In this document: positions 34,138-43,674 of the stretch, one piece after another
Position numbering within the stretch: the first letter of the stretch is position 1
Layout: every line of letters begins with the position of its first letter
Assembly: GCA_913009655.1 (NCBI GenBank)
Contig: CAJVWI010000015.1
Span: 1-56,078, forward strand
DNA: 56,078 nt
From: an uncultured Cryomorphaceae bacterium
GTDB lineage: Bacteria; Bacteroidota; Bacteroidia; Flavobacteriales; Schleiferiaceae
Direction: 5' to 3'
The notes under the pieces: generated by a model
Told to the model about the DNA's origin: nothing
Databases searched by the model: none
The model's input: only the letters and a program-made list of their open reading frames with translations
Program-made: the position numbers and the translations under genes

Positions 34138-35910
34138 ATGAAATCCCTTTGGACTCTGAACCCGTATTTTTGGAAGTATAAATGGCTTTTGCTGAGCGGT
34201 ATTTCTTTTGTTGTTTTATCTGCATGTTTTGCAGTTTACCCTGCCATTTACATTCGTGAAGCTTTTGATCAAGTCGCAAATTCAATTTCCAACCGTGATA
34301 ATTCGGATATAGCAAGTATTGCTCTAAGAAATGCGTTGATCTTGTACAGTCTTCTTATTCTTGGAATGAGTATTTTAAAAGGTCTTTTTACATTTTTAAT
34401 GCGTCAAACGTTAATCGTGATGTCACGCCGTATCGAATATGATTTGAAGAATGATATTTATAACCATTATCAAAAATTAGATAATACATTTTACCGAAGT
34501 AATAGTACTGGAGATTTGATGAATCGAATTTCAGAAGATGTTAGTAAAGTTCGAATGTATGTTGGTCCTTCTTTGATGTATGCCATTAATACTGCATTTG
34601 CTACAATACTGACATTGGTTTTTATGTTTTCGGTAGACTATAAACTTTCAATATTGACATTGGCCCCAATGCCAATATTGGTGTATTGTATTTATAAGGT
34701 TTCAGGCTTAATCAATAAGCGTAGTCATGCTGTTCAAAAACAGCAATCTGCGATCAGCACTCTGGCACAAGAGACTTTTTCTGGATTACGGGTTTTAAAG
34801 GCTTTTGGATTAGAAGAAGAGCAGACTCATCGTTATGCGAAAAGCGCATATGCTTCTTTCGAGAAAAATGAAAAACTCTACCGGGTCAATGCATTGTTCA
34901 TGCCTCTACTTCTTTTACTTGTCGGTTCCAGCACTCTTATTGCAGTTTGGATAGGAGGCGAAGGAGTAATTGAAGGAAGATTGAGTCCAGGAGTAATTGC
35001 GGAATTTATCTTTTATGTAAACCTATTAACATGGCCAATTGCAAGTATAGGCTGGGTCATGAGCATGGTTCAGAGGGCAGAGGCTTCCATGGAGAGAATA
35101 AATGACTTTTTAAAAATTAATCCTGAAATAATGGATAAAGAAAATGTTGTGATTCCAAAATCAATTAAGGGTTCAATTGAGTTTAGAAATGTTTCTTACA
35201 CATATCCTGAAAGTAAAAAACGCGCAGTAATTAATCTATCTATGAAAATTTTATCAGGAGAAACTGTGGTAATTGTGGGAAAGACGGGCGCTGGGAAAAG
35301 TACTTTGGTTTCACTTATTAATCGTTTAATGGATCCTGTCGAGGGTGATATTTTTATTGATGATGAGGATATTAAAAATTGGCAAATAGAAAAACTTCGC
35401 CAATCAATAGGTACAGTTCCTCAGGATCCATTTTTATTTAGTGATAGTATTTCTGATAATATAGCTTTTGGGACTTCAGAGGCTTCATTAAAAGATATAA
35501 ATTTTTATGCTGACATAGCAAATTTAACTGACGACATTCAGGGCTTTTCGAAAGGTTTGGATACTGTTGTAGGGGAAAGAGGAATTACTCTTTCTGGTGG
35601 CCAGAAGCAACGTTTGAGTATTGCTCGTGCTTTGATTAAAAAACCTAAAATTGTTTTGTTTGATGATGCATTGAGTTCAGTTGATACGGATACGGAATCA
35701 AAAATTCTCTTAGCTTTGAAAACTCAGCTTGACTCTGTTACTACTATTATTGTTACTCAGAGATTGAGTGCTGTTCATTTGGCGGATCGTATTTTAGTAT
35801 TTGATGAAGGGCAACTTGTTCAGCAGGGAACCCATATAGATCTTTTAAAGGAATCAGGTATTTACTCGGAATTATATAACTTACAAAATCCAGAAAATTG
35901 GAAAGAATGA
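34138..35910 (+). CDS. ABC transporter, fused permease and ATPase (MsbA/LmrA type)
   Basis: This 590-residue half-transporter has six transmembrane helices (about 15-300). The nucleotide-binding domain carries Walker A GKTGAGKST, signature LSGGQKQRLSIARAL, Walker B IVLFDDALSSVD and the H-loop position occupied by Q (TQRLS). The usual H-loop His is replaced by Gln, which deserves a note: GVIVTHR is common and here it reads TIIVTQRLS. It is probably a homodimeric exporter of lipid or drug, with the substrate unknown. Its stop overlaps the next start (ATGA). Confidence 0.93.
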   Translation: MKSLWTLNPYFWKYKWLLLSGISFVVLSACFAVYPAIYIREAFDQVANSISNRDNSDIASIALRNALILYSLLILGMSILKGLFTFLMRQTLIVMSRRIEYDLKNDIYNHYQKLDNTFYRSNSTGDLMNRISEDVSKVRMYVGPSLMYAINTAFATILTLVFMFSVDYKLSILTLAPMPILVYCIYKVSGLINKRSHAVQKQQSAISTLAQETFSGLRVLKAFGLEEEQTHRYAKSAYASFEKNEKLYRVNALFMPLLLLLVGSSTLIAVWIGGEGVIEGRLSPGVIAEFIFYVNLLTWPIASIGWVMSMVQRAEASMERINDFLKINPEIMDKENVVIPKSIKGSIEFRNVSYTYPESKKRAVINLSMKILSGETVVIVGKTGAGKSTLVSLINRLMDPVEGDIFIDDEDIKNWQIEKLRQSIGTVPQDPFLFSDSISDNIAFGTSEASLKDINFYADIANLTDDIQGFSKGLDTVVGERGITLSGGQKQRLSIARALIKKPKIVLFDDALSSVDTDTESKILLALKTQLDSVTTIIVTQRLSAVHLADRILVFDEGQLVQQGTHIDLLKESGIYSELYNLQNPENWKE

Positions 35911-37067
35911 AATTACATTCTAACCTTTTAAATGGTATTGTAGAGATTTTAGAGATCTCGTTTGGTGGAACTATGTATGCAGATAAGGTTTTAGAAAAAG
36001 CTCTTAAGTCAAATAAAAAGTGGGGATCTCGTGATAGGTCGTTTGTGGCTCATCATACATATGAAATCATTAGATGGTGGCGGTTACTTTGGTTTTTAAA
36101 GGGAGAAGATCCTAGTTTAAAAAAAGACAAGTTATTTGAGTTATTTGAATTCTATTGGAAATGGGCCATGGAAAAGACAATATCAACACCAAATGATTTA
36201 CCAATTGGGGTTATTGAAAGTTACCCCATTTGGTTAGATGAAAAGGCTTCGATGGAGCTCGGGGAAAACTGGCCAATTTTAGCAAGCTCTCTTAACATAC
36301 AAGCTAATGTAGTTCTAAGAACAAATACATTGAAAATTAGTCGGGAGCAATTATTGCTGCGTTTAGTACAAGAAGATATAGAGGCTAAGTCATCAACAAT
36401 AACTTCAGAAGCAATTACCTTAATTAATCGGAGGAAACTAAAGAATTTACAAAGTTTTAAATCAGGTTTATTTGAAATCCAAGATGGAGGATCTCAACTA
36501 ATTTCAAATTTTTTGGACCCCATGCCTGGTGATAAAATCATGGATTGCTGCTCAGGAGCTGGAGGAAAAGCTTTGTCTTTAGCTTCTAAAATGAAAAATA
36601 TTGGAGATATTTTATGTGTAGACAGAGAGTCATCGAAAATAAAGGAATTAGAAATTCGTGCTATGCGTGCAGGGGCTACTTGTATTCGGACTCATCTATT
36701 ATTTGAGACTGAAGAGTTGAATAAATACTCTGGTTGGCCTGATAAGATGCTTCTTGATGTTCCGTGCTCTGGCACAGGTGTTATTCGCAGAGATGTAGAT
36801 ATAAAATGGAAATTAAAGCCAGAATATTTAGAACGCACATTGGAATTACAGCAAGAAATCCTTAAGAATTATTCAAAATTATTAAAGGCTGGTGGATTGT
36901 TAGTTTACGCTACATGTAGTATTCTGAAATCAGAGAATGAAATGCAGATAATTAAATTTCTTGAATTAAATAGTGAGTCATTTGAATTGAAACACCAAGA
37001 AAGGCTTTCTCCATTAAATATCGACTCCGACGGATATTATGTTGCTGTATTAAGAAAAAAAATATGA
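35907..37067 (+). CDS. RsmB/NOP2-type RNA cytosine-5 methyltransferase
   Basis: This 386-residue SAM-dependent enzyme carries the SAM site MDCCSGAGGKALSLAS (about 212-227), LLDVPCSGTG (Cys about 287) and VYATCSIL (catalytic Cys about 337), the two Cys of the RsmB/NOP2 class. The N-terminal ~150 residues have a NusB-like or RsmF-like character. It methylates rRNA or tRNA cytosines, exact site unknown. ATG 35907 overlaps the ABC stop by 4 bases (ATGA), so translation is coupled. Confidence 0.9.
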   Translation: MKLHSNLLNGIVEILEISFGGTMYADKVLEKALKSNKKWGSRDRSFVAHHTYEIIRWWRLLWFLKGEDPSLKKDKLFELFEFYWKWAMEKTISTPNDLPIGVIESYPIWLDEKASMELGENWPILASSLNIQANVVLRTNTLKISREQLLLRLVQEDIEAKSSTITSEAITLINRRKLKNLQSFKSGLFEIQDGGSQLISNFLDPMPGDKIMDCCSGAGGKALSLASKMKNIGDILCVDRESSKIKELEIRAMRAGATCIRTHLLFETEELNKYSGWPDKMLLDVPCSGTGVIRRDVDIKWKLKPEYLERTLELQQEILKNYSKLLKAGGLLVYATCSILKSENEMQIIKFLELNSESFELKHQERLSPLNIDSDGYYVAVLRKKI

Positions 37068-37873
37068 TTACTGAATCGGAATCTTTATTTAATGATTTAG
37101 AAAAAATGAATACTTTTTCTTTACTGAAAGGAATTAATTCTGAAGATCAAAAAATCGCCACTGCTGTTGAGATGGCCATACCTAAGATAGAATTACTAAT
37201 TGAGGCTATTTTCCAAAGAATGCTCAAAGGGGGAAGACTATTTTATATTGGGGCTGGAACTTCAGGAAGGTTAGGCATCTTAGATGCTTCTGAGTGTCCG
37301 CCTACTTTTGGTGTCGATCATGGATTAGTAAATGGCATTATTGCAGGAGGAGATGGCGCTATCCGTCGGGCTGTTGAGTTTGCTGAGGATGATCAAAATC
37401 AGGCATGGAAGGATTTAAAGCACCATGATGTAAATAACTTAGATTCAATAATTGGTATTGCAGCAAGTGGTAAGACCCCTTATGTTGAAGGAGGATTGAA
37501 AATGGCGGGGCTACATGGCTGTATTACCGGCGCAATAGTTTGTAATCTAAATTCATCGGTTGCTAATGCAGCATCTTTTCCAATTGAAGTAATAGTTGGG
37601 CCAGAATTTATTACTGGTAGTACTAGGATGAAATCTGGTACTGCTCAAAAACTCATATTAAATATGATTTCGACAACTTTAATGATAAAGCTTGGTCATA
37701 TCAAAGGGAATTTGATGATTGACATGCAATTAAGCAATGATAAATTAATGGATCGTGGTTCAGAAATGGTTAAAAATCTAACAGACCTTAATTTTAAAGA
37801 GGCTCTTGAATTATTAAAAAAGTTTGGTAGTGTACGAAAAGCAATGGAGGCATGGGAGAAAATAAAAAAGTAG
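37064..37873 (+). CDS. murQ: N-acetylmuramic acid 6-phosphate etherase
   Basis: This 269-residue SIS-domain enzyme cleaves the ether bond of MurNAc-6-phosphate to GlcNAc-6-phosphate and lactate, in cell-wall recycling. Key parts are GAGTSGRLGILDASECPPTFG (phosphate/sugar loop), GIAASGKTPYVEGGL, EVIVGPEFITGSTRMKSGT and the C-terminal LNFKEALELLKKFGSVRKAM. It is shorter than E. coli MurQ but complete in motifs. It overlaps the upstream gene by 4 bases and the downstream desaturase by 22 bases. Confidence 0.93.
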   Translation: MITESESLFNDLEKMNTFSLLKGINSEDQKIATAVEMAIPKIELLIEAIFQRMLKGGRLFYIGAGTSGRLGILDASECPPTFGVDHGLVNGIIAGGDGAIRRAVEFAEDDQNQAWKDLKHHDVNNLDSIIGIAASGKTPYVEGGLKMAGLHGCITGAIVCNLNSSVANAASFPIEVIVGPEFITGSTRMKSGTAQKLILNMISTTLMIKLGHIKGNLMIDMQLSNDKLMDRGSEMVKNLTDLNFKEALELLKKFGSVRKAMEAWEKIKK

Positions 37874-39333
37874 CTAGAATTATTGGTTCTGGTATAGCTG
37901 CTATTGCGGCTTCAATAAGAATAGCTAAAAAAGGCTATGAGGTACATGTGCATGAAGGAAACTCATACCCTGGAGGTAAGCTTAGTGAAATAAAATTGGG
38001 GGAATATAGATTTGATGCGGGACCAAGCTTATTTACTTTGCCTGAAAATGTGGATGCTTTATTTGAGCTTTGTGGAGAAAATCCTCGAGATCATTTTAAC
38101 TACATAAAGAAAAATGAGTCCTGCAGATACTTTTGGGAGGACGGGAAATGTCTTACTGCACATTCGTCAATAGATAAATTCGTAAGCGAGGCAGAAATAA
38201 ACTTGGGGGAATCTGCTCAAGCAATAAGGTCGCATCTATCCTTAGCAAAAAAGCAGTATGATTCAACTTCAGAATTCTTTTTAGAAAGTTCCTTGCACCG
38301 GTTAAAGACATACTTTAAACTATCTATTTTTAAAACTATTTTAGCCCTACCATCTTTGCGATTATTGTCTACGATGCATGGTGTCCATAGCAAACGTTTT
38401 CGAACCAGTCATATGGTTCAGCTTTTTGATAGGTACGCCACGTTCAATGGATCAAGCCCTTTTAAAGCACCAGGCACTTTATGCATGATCCCTCATTTAG
38501 AATTTGGAATTGGGACATTTCTTCCAAGCAAAGGAATGGTCGATATAACAAATAGTTTAGTTGCTTTAGCCAAAAGGCAAGGAGTTTATTTTCATTTTGA
38601 TGAAAAGGTCACGAGAATAATTTCTAATAAAAAGAGGGCAAATGGTTTATTGGTAGAAAAAAATAATAAGGATGTTTTATTGAACTCCGATGTCGTGATT
38701 AGTAATATGGATGTTACGCCGACATACCGTAAATTGCTCCCTTATTTACCCGAGCCTTCAAAAATATTGTCTCAAGAGCCAAGTTCTTCAGCACTAATAT
38801 TTTATTGGGGTATAAAAGGAAAATTTTCGGAACTTAATCTGCATAATATTTTGTTCAGTAAAGATTATAAATCAGAATTTGATTGTCTTTTTAATTCCAA
38901 AACTCTAACTGCTGATCCCACTGTATATATAAACATAACATCAAAAGACCTACCCCAAGATGCTCCAAATAATTCCGAGAATTGGTTTGTTATGATTAAT
39001 GTGCCCAGCAATAATGGACAGGACTGGGATCTATTTCGTGAAAGGGCACGGCAGTTAATAATCGATAAGATTTATAGATTATTTGGAAGAGACATTAGTT
39101 CTTTGATTGAGTGTGAGGATTATCTTGACCCTAGGCGAATAGAATCTAGAACGAGTAGTGAAAAAGGATCCTTGTATGGGTCAAGCAGTAATTCAGCATT
39201 TTCCGCATTTTTGAGGCACCCAAACCAGAAAGCTCTTAAGAATTTATATTTCTGTGGTGGCTCAGCTCATCCTGGAGGTGGAATTCCTCTTTGTCTATTA
39301 AGTGCAAGAATTGTTTCAGATGCTATCAGCTGA
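37852..39333 (+). CDS. Phytoene desaturase/CrtD-like FAD-dependent oxidoreductase
   Basis: This 493-residue flavoprotein has the N-terminal Rossmann motif IIGSGIAAIAASIRIAKKG, then GNSYPGGKLSEIKLGEYRFDAGPSLF (the CrtI pattern), and a C-terminal CrtI-type end GSAHPGGGIPLCLLSARIV. The family dehydrogenates or hydroxylates carotenoids such as phytoene or 1-hydroxycarotenoids. Whether it is CrtI or CrtD is not decided here. No crtB, crtY or other carotenoid gene lies nearby. A good Shine-Dalgarno GGAGG is 4 bases before ATG 37852, unusual for this genome. It overlaps murQ by 22 bases and the convergent murI by 18. Confidence 0.85.
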   Translation: MGENKKVARIIGSGIAAIAASIRIAKKGYEVHVHEGNSYPGGKLSEIKLGEYRFDAGPSLFTLPENVDALFELCGENPRDHFNYIKKNESCRYFWEDGKCLTAHSSIDKFVSEAEINLGESAQAIRSHLSLAKKQYDSTSEFFLESSLHRLKTYFKLSIFKTILALPSLRLLSTMHGVHSKRFRTSHMVQLFDRYATFNGSSPFKAPGTLCMIPHLEFGIGTFLPSKGMVDITNSLVALAKRQGVYFHFDEKVTRIISNKKRANGLLVEKNNKDVLLNSDVVISNMDVTPTYRKLLPYLPEPSKILSQEPSSSALIFYWGIKGKFSELNLHNILFSKDYKSEFDCLFNSKTLTADPTVYINITSKDLPQDAPNNSENWFVMINVPSNNGQDWDLFRERARQLIIDKIYRLFGRDISSLIECEDYLDPRRIESRTSSEKGSLYGSSSNSAFSAFLRHPNQKALKNLYFCGGSAHPGGGIPLCLLSARIVSDAIS

Positions 39334-40134
39334 TTTCCATATGTTTTGTTCTTTAAGTAATATACCGTCACCAAAGAAAATTCCTGATATTTTTTTAAAT
39401 GTTTCAGTATAATCTGAGACTTCAAAACTGTGATTAATTGTATTCTTCTCTTTCTGAAGCAGTCCAAGATTAGCAAGTTCAATAGATATCCAGTCAGCAA
39501 CGATGGTTGGGGTTCGAAGCAAAGTGACTCTCATATCAAGATGCTTACTGATCTGCGAAGCAATTAAAGGGTAGTGAGTACAAGCAAGAACAAGGTGGTC
39601 TAAGTTGCTAATTTTTGATTCTTTGAGATAATGTTGAATTATAGAGTCAGTTATTTCCCCGTTTAGATGATTTTCTTCAATTAATGGCACTAATAATGGA
39701 GTTGCCAAGGGATAAACTGGTATTCCTGGTAGTAGTTTTTCTAATTTATGATTATAAACTTTAGAGTTTATTGTTGCATGAGTCCCCCAAACACCGATTC
39801 CTTTGGGTTTCATTTTTTGTAATTCATCAATCAATGGATCAATCACATTAAAAATTGGCACATTTATTCTTTCCTCGAGATATTCAAATGCTACGGATGA
39901 GGCTGAATTACAAGCTATTACTATTGCTTTCGCTCCATTCTTAATTAAGTGTTGGCAAATTCTTAAAGAAAATGTCCTAATGGCATCAGGAGATTTTTCA
40001 CCATAAGGAAGGTGAGCTGTATCTCCAAAATATATTATACTCTCTTTGGGGAGTTTGCGGGCAATTGCTCTTGCAACTGTTAATCCACCAACCCCTGAAT
40101 CAAACAGTCCTATAGGACCGTTTGAGTAGTTCAT
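39316..40134 (-). CDS. murI: Glutamate racemase
   Basis: This 272-residue racemase makes D-glutamate for peptidoglycan. The two catalytic Cys are present, Cys75 in IVIACNSASS and Cys185 in LVLACTHYPL. The N-terminus has GLFDSGVGGLTVARAI, and GDTAHLPYGEKSP follows. All motifs are intact. Its start overlaps the stop of the upstream ompH-like gene by 1 base. It is the last gene of the bamA-linked operon in this strand, and its 3' end overlaps the desaturase by 18 bases. Confidence 0.95.
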   Translation of the reverse strand: MNYSNGPIGLFDSGVGGLTVARAIARKLPKESIIYFGDTAHLPYGEKSPDAIRTFSLRICQHLIKNGAKAIVIACNSASSVAFEYLEERINVPIFNVIDPLIDELQKMKPKGIGVWGTHATINSKVYNHKLEKLLPGIPVYPLATPLLVPLIEENHLNGEITDSIIQHYLKESKISNLDHLVLACTHYPLIASQISKHLDMRVTLLRTPTIVADWISIELANLGLLQKEKNTINHSFEVSDYTETFKKISGIFFGDGILLKEQNIWKSADSI

Positions 40135-40640
40135 TAAAATCCTAATTTATTTTTAACAGGAGATTTTAAATTTATGCCTCCTTTGGTGTAAATAACCATT
40201 CCTTTACTCTGAGATGCATCTAAAACATATTCCAAATTCATGCTCTTCGCTACTTCATCAATTGCATTTTGAAGCTTTTCTAAAACAGGGGTTATTAGTT
40301 CAATTTCTTTTGATTGAAGCTGCTGCTGTGCACTCTGCATATATTCCTGAATATTATTATAAGCCTCTTGGAGTCTAGACTGCTCTTGACGTTGTCTAAG
40401 CTCTGTCCATGTTCCAGCATTAGCCTGAAGAGTTTGAGCTCCTTTCTCTAATTCTGCATTCATTTCTTTAGCTTCTGATTCAAATCTTGCTTGTTCAGCC
40501 TGAAGAGTTGTCATAACTATCTTATAGTCGGGCATCTCAACCAAAAGACTATCGACATTGATATGACCTACTCCACTTTGAGCGAAGGAGGGTAGAATAG
40601 AAATTGCCGCTAAGGCAAATAGAGTAATTGCTTTTTTCAT
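40134..40640 (-). CDS. OmpH/Skp family periplasmic chaperone
   Basis: This 168-residue protein has a signal peptide (about 1-20, ending PSFAQ) and a long helical hairpin of charged, heptad-rich residues (TLQAEQARFESEAKEMNAEL, TWTELRQRQEQSRLQEAY). This is the Skp/OmpH fold, a trimeric holdase for unfolded outer-membrane proteins. It is the second of a tandem ompH pair behind bamA, the normal Bacteroidota arrangement. A -7-like box TACTTTTA is 4 bases before its ATG, which hints at an internal promoter. Confidence 0.9.
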   Translation of the reverse strand: MKKAITLFALAAISILPSFAQSGVGHINVDSLLVEMPDYKIVMTTLQAEQARFESEAKEMNAELEKGAQTLQANAGTWTELRQRQEQSRLQEAYNNIQEYMQSAQQQLQSKEIELITPVLEKLQNAIDEVAKSMNLEYVLDASQSKGMVIYTKGGINLKSPVKNKLGF

Positions 40641-40644
40641 AATG

Positions 40645-40652
40645 TAAAAGTA
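40645..40652 (-). promoter_or_regulatory. Possible internal promoter box between the two ompH genes
   Basis: TACTTTTA on the minus strand (one mismatch to TAnnTTTG) ends 4 bases before ATG 40640. Confidence 0.3.
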
Positions 40653-40658
40653 GTAAAT

Positions 40659-41162
40659 TCAATAACCAAGTTGTCGGAGTACGTCGGAAGTAATATCATT
40701 TGACTCGTTGGCGTACACCACACTAACAGACGAGCCTTTATCAAATACAAAATCTAGTTTCTTTTTTCGCGCGATTTCTTTTATTGCTCCAGCTATGAGT
40801 GCTTGCAATGGAGCTACCATTTCTTCTCTTTTCGAAAACAAAGATCCAGTTGACCCAAAGTATCTCATTTGTTTTGCACGTGCTGAATCGTTCATGGATT
40901 TTATTGTAACACCTCTATCTTTAATCATGTCTGGGGTTAAAAGAACCTTTTCGGCTTCAAGTGCCACCGAAAGTTCATTCGCCATTTGAAATATTCTCGC
41001 GATTTCATTTTCCCAATTTTTGCTTAATCTATTTATTTCTAATTGTGATTGTTGATATTCAGGAATCGCATTTAATATTTTATGAGTATCTACATATGCA
41101 AGTCTTTGTCCAAAACTTGAAAGAGATATTAAAATCGCGAGAATTGTATAATGTTGTTTCAT
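40659..41162 (-). CDS. OmpH/Skp family periplasmic chaperone
   Basis: This 167-residue protein has a signal peptide (about 1-18) and a Skp-like helical body (YQQSQLEINRLSKNWENEIARI). The terminal part KKKLDFVFDKGSSVSVVYA is the usual OmpH C-terminal strand and helix. Role: periplasmic holding of outer-membrane protein precursors. It follows bamA by 4 bases and lies 18 bases before the second ompH. The two copies differ considerably in sequence, so they are an old duplication. Confidence 0.9.
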   Translation of the reverse strand: MKQHYTILAILISLSSFGQRLAYVDTHKILNAIPEYQQSQLEINRLSKNWENEIARIFQMANELSVALEAEKVLLTPDMIKDRGVTIKSMNDSARAKQMRYFGSTGSLFSKREEMVAPLQALIAGAIKEIARKKKLDFVFDKGSSVSVVYANESNDITSDVLRQLGY

Positions 41163-41166
41163 GATT

Positions 41167-43674
41167 TTAGAATTGTTGTCCTAGTACAAAGTGTGTTTGC
41201 CATCCTGATGGTCCGGTAGAGCCAGGAATATTATCATATCCATAAGCAAGATCAACTCCCAAGAGTCCAAACATCGGCATAAATATTCTTAGTCCTACTC
41301 CATTAGAACGTTTGAGTTCAAATGGTCTGTAGTCAGCAAAATTATCATAATTATTTCCAGCTTCTGCAAAGGCAAGAACAAATATTTGAGCTTGCGGATT
41401 GGGTGACAATAGATATCTAAGTTCAGTTGTAAACTTGTTGTAAAGTGCACCTCCACCATCGGGCGTTAAACTAAGATTCGTATATCCACGCAATCCAACG
41501 ACCTCGCGGCCATCTAAAACAAAATTCTGTAATCCATCTCCACCTAAGTAAAATCTTTCAAATGGAGGGAGTCCATAATCGTCATTGTATTTGCCGAGAA
41601 ATCCAAACTCTGAATAAGATTTAATAACAAAATTTTTCGCTATTTGAGCATAATAATCTCCTGTAAATTTCCATTTATGATATTCAATAAATCGGAACTT
41701 TTCTGTTGATGTAAGTTTAGAATAATCTCTTCCATCTAAGAGCGATACTGGCGGCGTGGCTTCAATGGTGAAAGCTAAACTAGAGCCACGAGTTGGAAAG
41801 ATTGGTAGATCTCTGTTGTCTCTACGAAGGGCAAAAGTATAAGCGATGGAATTCGCAATCCCATTTGTGAAATCAGCTCCAACTAGGGGATAATTATTTA
41901 TATCAAACCTTCTATATTCAATTGACTGAAAAAGGGTAAAATAATCATCAGGCCATTTAAGCCTTTTCCCTTGACCAAGGGTCACTCCGGTGATGCCTAT
42001 TTTTTGGGCAAGAGAATCTGTTTGCTGACCATTATAATTCATGGTATTGTGGTATGCTGAAAATGTAACAGAGTTAGGCTTTTTACCTCCCCACCATGGC
42101 TCCGTGAAGCTAAAATTATAAGAACTGTAAAAAGTTCCATTAGTTTGAGCTCTAATTGTAATATTTTGTCCATCACCTGTTGGTAAAGGCTGCCAAGATT
42201 TCTTATTAAAAATATTCCTTGCTGAAAAATTATTAAAATTTAAACCTAAAGTTCCAACAACGGTGTATCGACCCCACCCGCCTTGTAGCTCCAACTGACT
42301 CGTGGACTGTTCTACAACAGTATATTCTAGATCTACAGTCCCTGTCATGGGATCAGGAACTGGTACCGGTGTTATTTGTCTGGGGTCAAAGTAACCTAAT
42401 TGTCCTAATTCTCGAACTGTTCGCATTATATCTGACTTTGAAAATAAGTCTCCTGGTTTAGTTCTAATTTCACGATAAACAACATGGTCATTTGTTCTTT
42501 CGTTTCCATGAACAATCACTTTACGGACTGTAGCTTGTTTCCCTTCTCGTATCCGAATTTCTAGATCAATAGAATCGTTTTCTACTTTAACCTCTATCGG
42601 TATTATGTTAGCAAATAAATAGCCATTATTGAGATACAATGAAGAGATGTCATTTCCATTAGGGTCTCCATTTACTCTTGTCGAAAGAGCTTTAGAATTA
42701 AATCGATCTCCTGTCTCAATTTTTAAAATACTCTGCAAGATTTCGGTACTATACTTACTATTACCATAAAAAGAAACAGATTTATAATGATAAGGACGAC
42801 CCTCATCAATTTGAAATTCCAAAACAAGTTTTTCCTCAGGAGTCCGGTAAAATGTATCGGATTGAATCCTCATATCTCTGTATCCTGCCTCATTATAGGC
42901 CTCAATAATAAGGCGTTTATCACTTTCAAGTTTTTCTTTAAGTAGTTTTGATGTCCCAAAAATATTCCACCATCTGTAGCGATGAGTGTCATCCATTGCT
43001 TTACGTAATTTTTTGTCAGAGATGGCTAGGTTCCCATTAAAGACTATTTCTTCAATCTTCAGTCTAGGGCCTGGGGTAACATCTATTTTTAGAATTACAG
43101 CATCTAAAAGTTGACTGTCCTGTATGGAGGTTATGTTTGCAGTTGCGTCTATAAATCCCTTTTCCACAAAGTACTTCTCAATGGCGTTGGATGAAGTAAT
43201 TCGAAGATTTTCTGAGACAAATACTCCTCTTTTTAAGTCAAGTAATTCACGAATTGCATCTTGTTTGCCTTTTGATATACCGGTAAAATAAAATTTGCTC
43301 AATTTGGGCAAAGTTTTAAGTTGAAATTCAAGATAAACTATTCGGTCAATTTTCTGTGTTATAAAAAGTTGGACATCTTCAAATAATTCTTGATCCCATA
43401 GGTTTCGTATCGCTGTCGCAATTTTATCAGATGGGAATTGAACTTTATCTCCAACATTTAATCCTGAGAGCAATCCTACCATTGTCGGATCTAATTGATC
43501 AGCACCTTTAACAACAATACCGCCTATTTCGTAATCAGTATCAACCTTGATTTTAATTTGAGATCCTAAATTGAGACCATTGATATTGTTTCCTTGAGCA
43601 AATACCGATGTTGGATACCACACAAATAGAAAAGCCAATGTAAAGAGAACAATTTTTTTCATGGAATTATTCAT
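41167..43674 (-). CDS. bamA: Outer-membrane protein assembly factor BamA
   Basis: This 835-residue Omp85 protein inserts beta-barrel proteins in the outer membrane. A signal peptide is followed by POTRA domains (about 50-430; for example YLEFQLKTLPKLSKFYFTGI and RKVIVHGNERTNDHVVYREI) and a ~390-residue barrel with the C-terminal strand ending FVLGQQF. ATG 43674 overlaps uppS by 8 bases. The second in-frame ATG at 43662 gives a more compact signal peptide and is equally possible. It precedes the two ompH genes in the operon. Confidence 0.96.
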   Translation of the reverse strand: MNNSMKKIVLFTLAFLFVWYPTSVFAQGNNINGLNLGSQIKIKVDTDYEIGGIVVKGADQLDPTMVGLLSGLNVGDKVQFPSDKIATAIRNLWDQELFEDVQLFITQKIDRIVYLEFQLKTLPKLSKFYFTGISKGKQDAIRELLDLKRGVFVSENLRITSSNAIEKYFVEKGFIDATANITSIQDSQLLDAVILKIDVTPGPRLKIEEIVFNGNLAISDKKLRKAMDDTHRYRWWNIFGTSKLLKEKLESDKRLIIEAYNEAGYRDMRIQSDTFYRTPEEKLVLEFQIDEGRPYHYKSVSFYGNSKYSTEILQSILKIETGDRFNSKALSTRVNGDPNGNDISSLYLNNGYLFANIIPIEVKVENDSIDLEIRIREGKQATVRKVIVHGNERTNDHVVYREIRTKPGDLFSKSDIMRTVRELGQLGYFDPRQITPVPVPDPMTGTVDLEYTVVEQSTSQLELQGGWGRYTVVGTLGLNFNNFSARNIFNKKSWQPLPTGDGQNITIRAQTNGTFYSSYNFSFTEPWWGGKKPNSVTFSAYHNTMNYNGQQTDSLAQKIGITGVTLGQGKRLKWPDDYFTLFQSIEYRRFDINNYPLVGADFTNGIANSIAYTFALRRDNRDLPIFPTRGSSLAFTIEATPPVSLLDGRDYSKLTSTEKFRFIEYHKWKFTGDYYAQIAKNFVIKSYSEFGFLGKYNDDYGLPPFERFYLGGDGLQNFVLDGREVVGLRGYTNLSLTPDGGGALYNKFTTELRYLLSPNPQAQIFVLAFAEAGNNYDNFADYRPFELKRSNGVGLRIFMPMFGLLGVDLAYGYDNIPGSTGPSGWQTHFVLGQQF

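Noticed and set aside
40134-41162. Tandem ompH genes as a recent duplication
   Set aside because: Their sequences differ strongly along the whole length, so the duplication is old and normal for the phylum.
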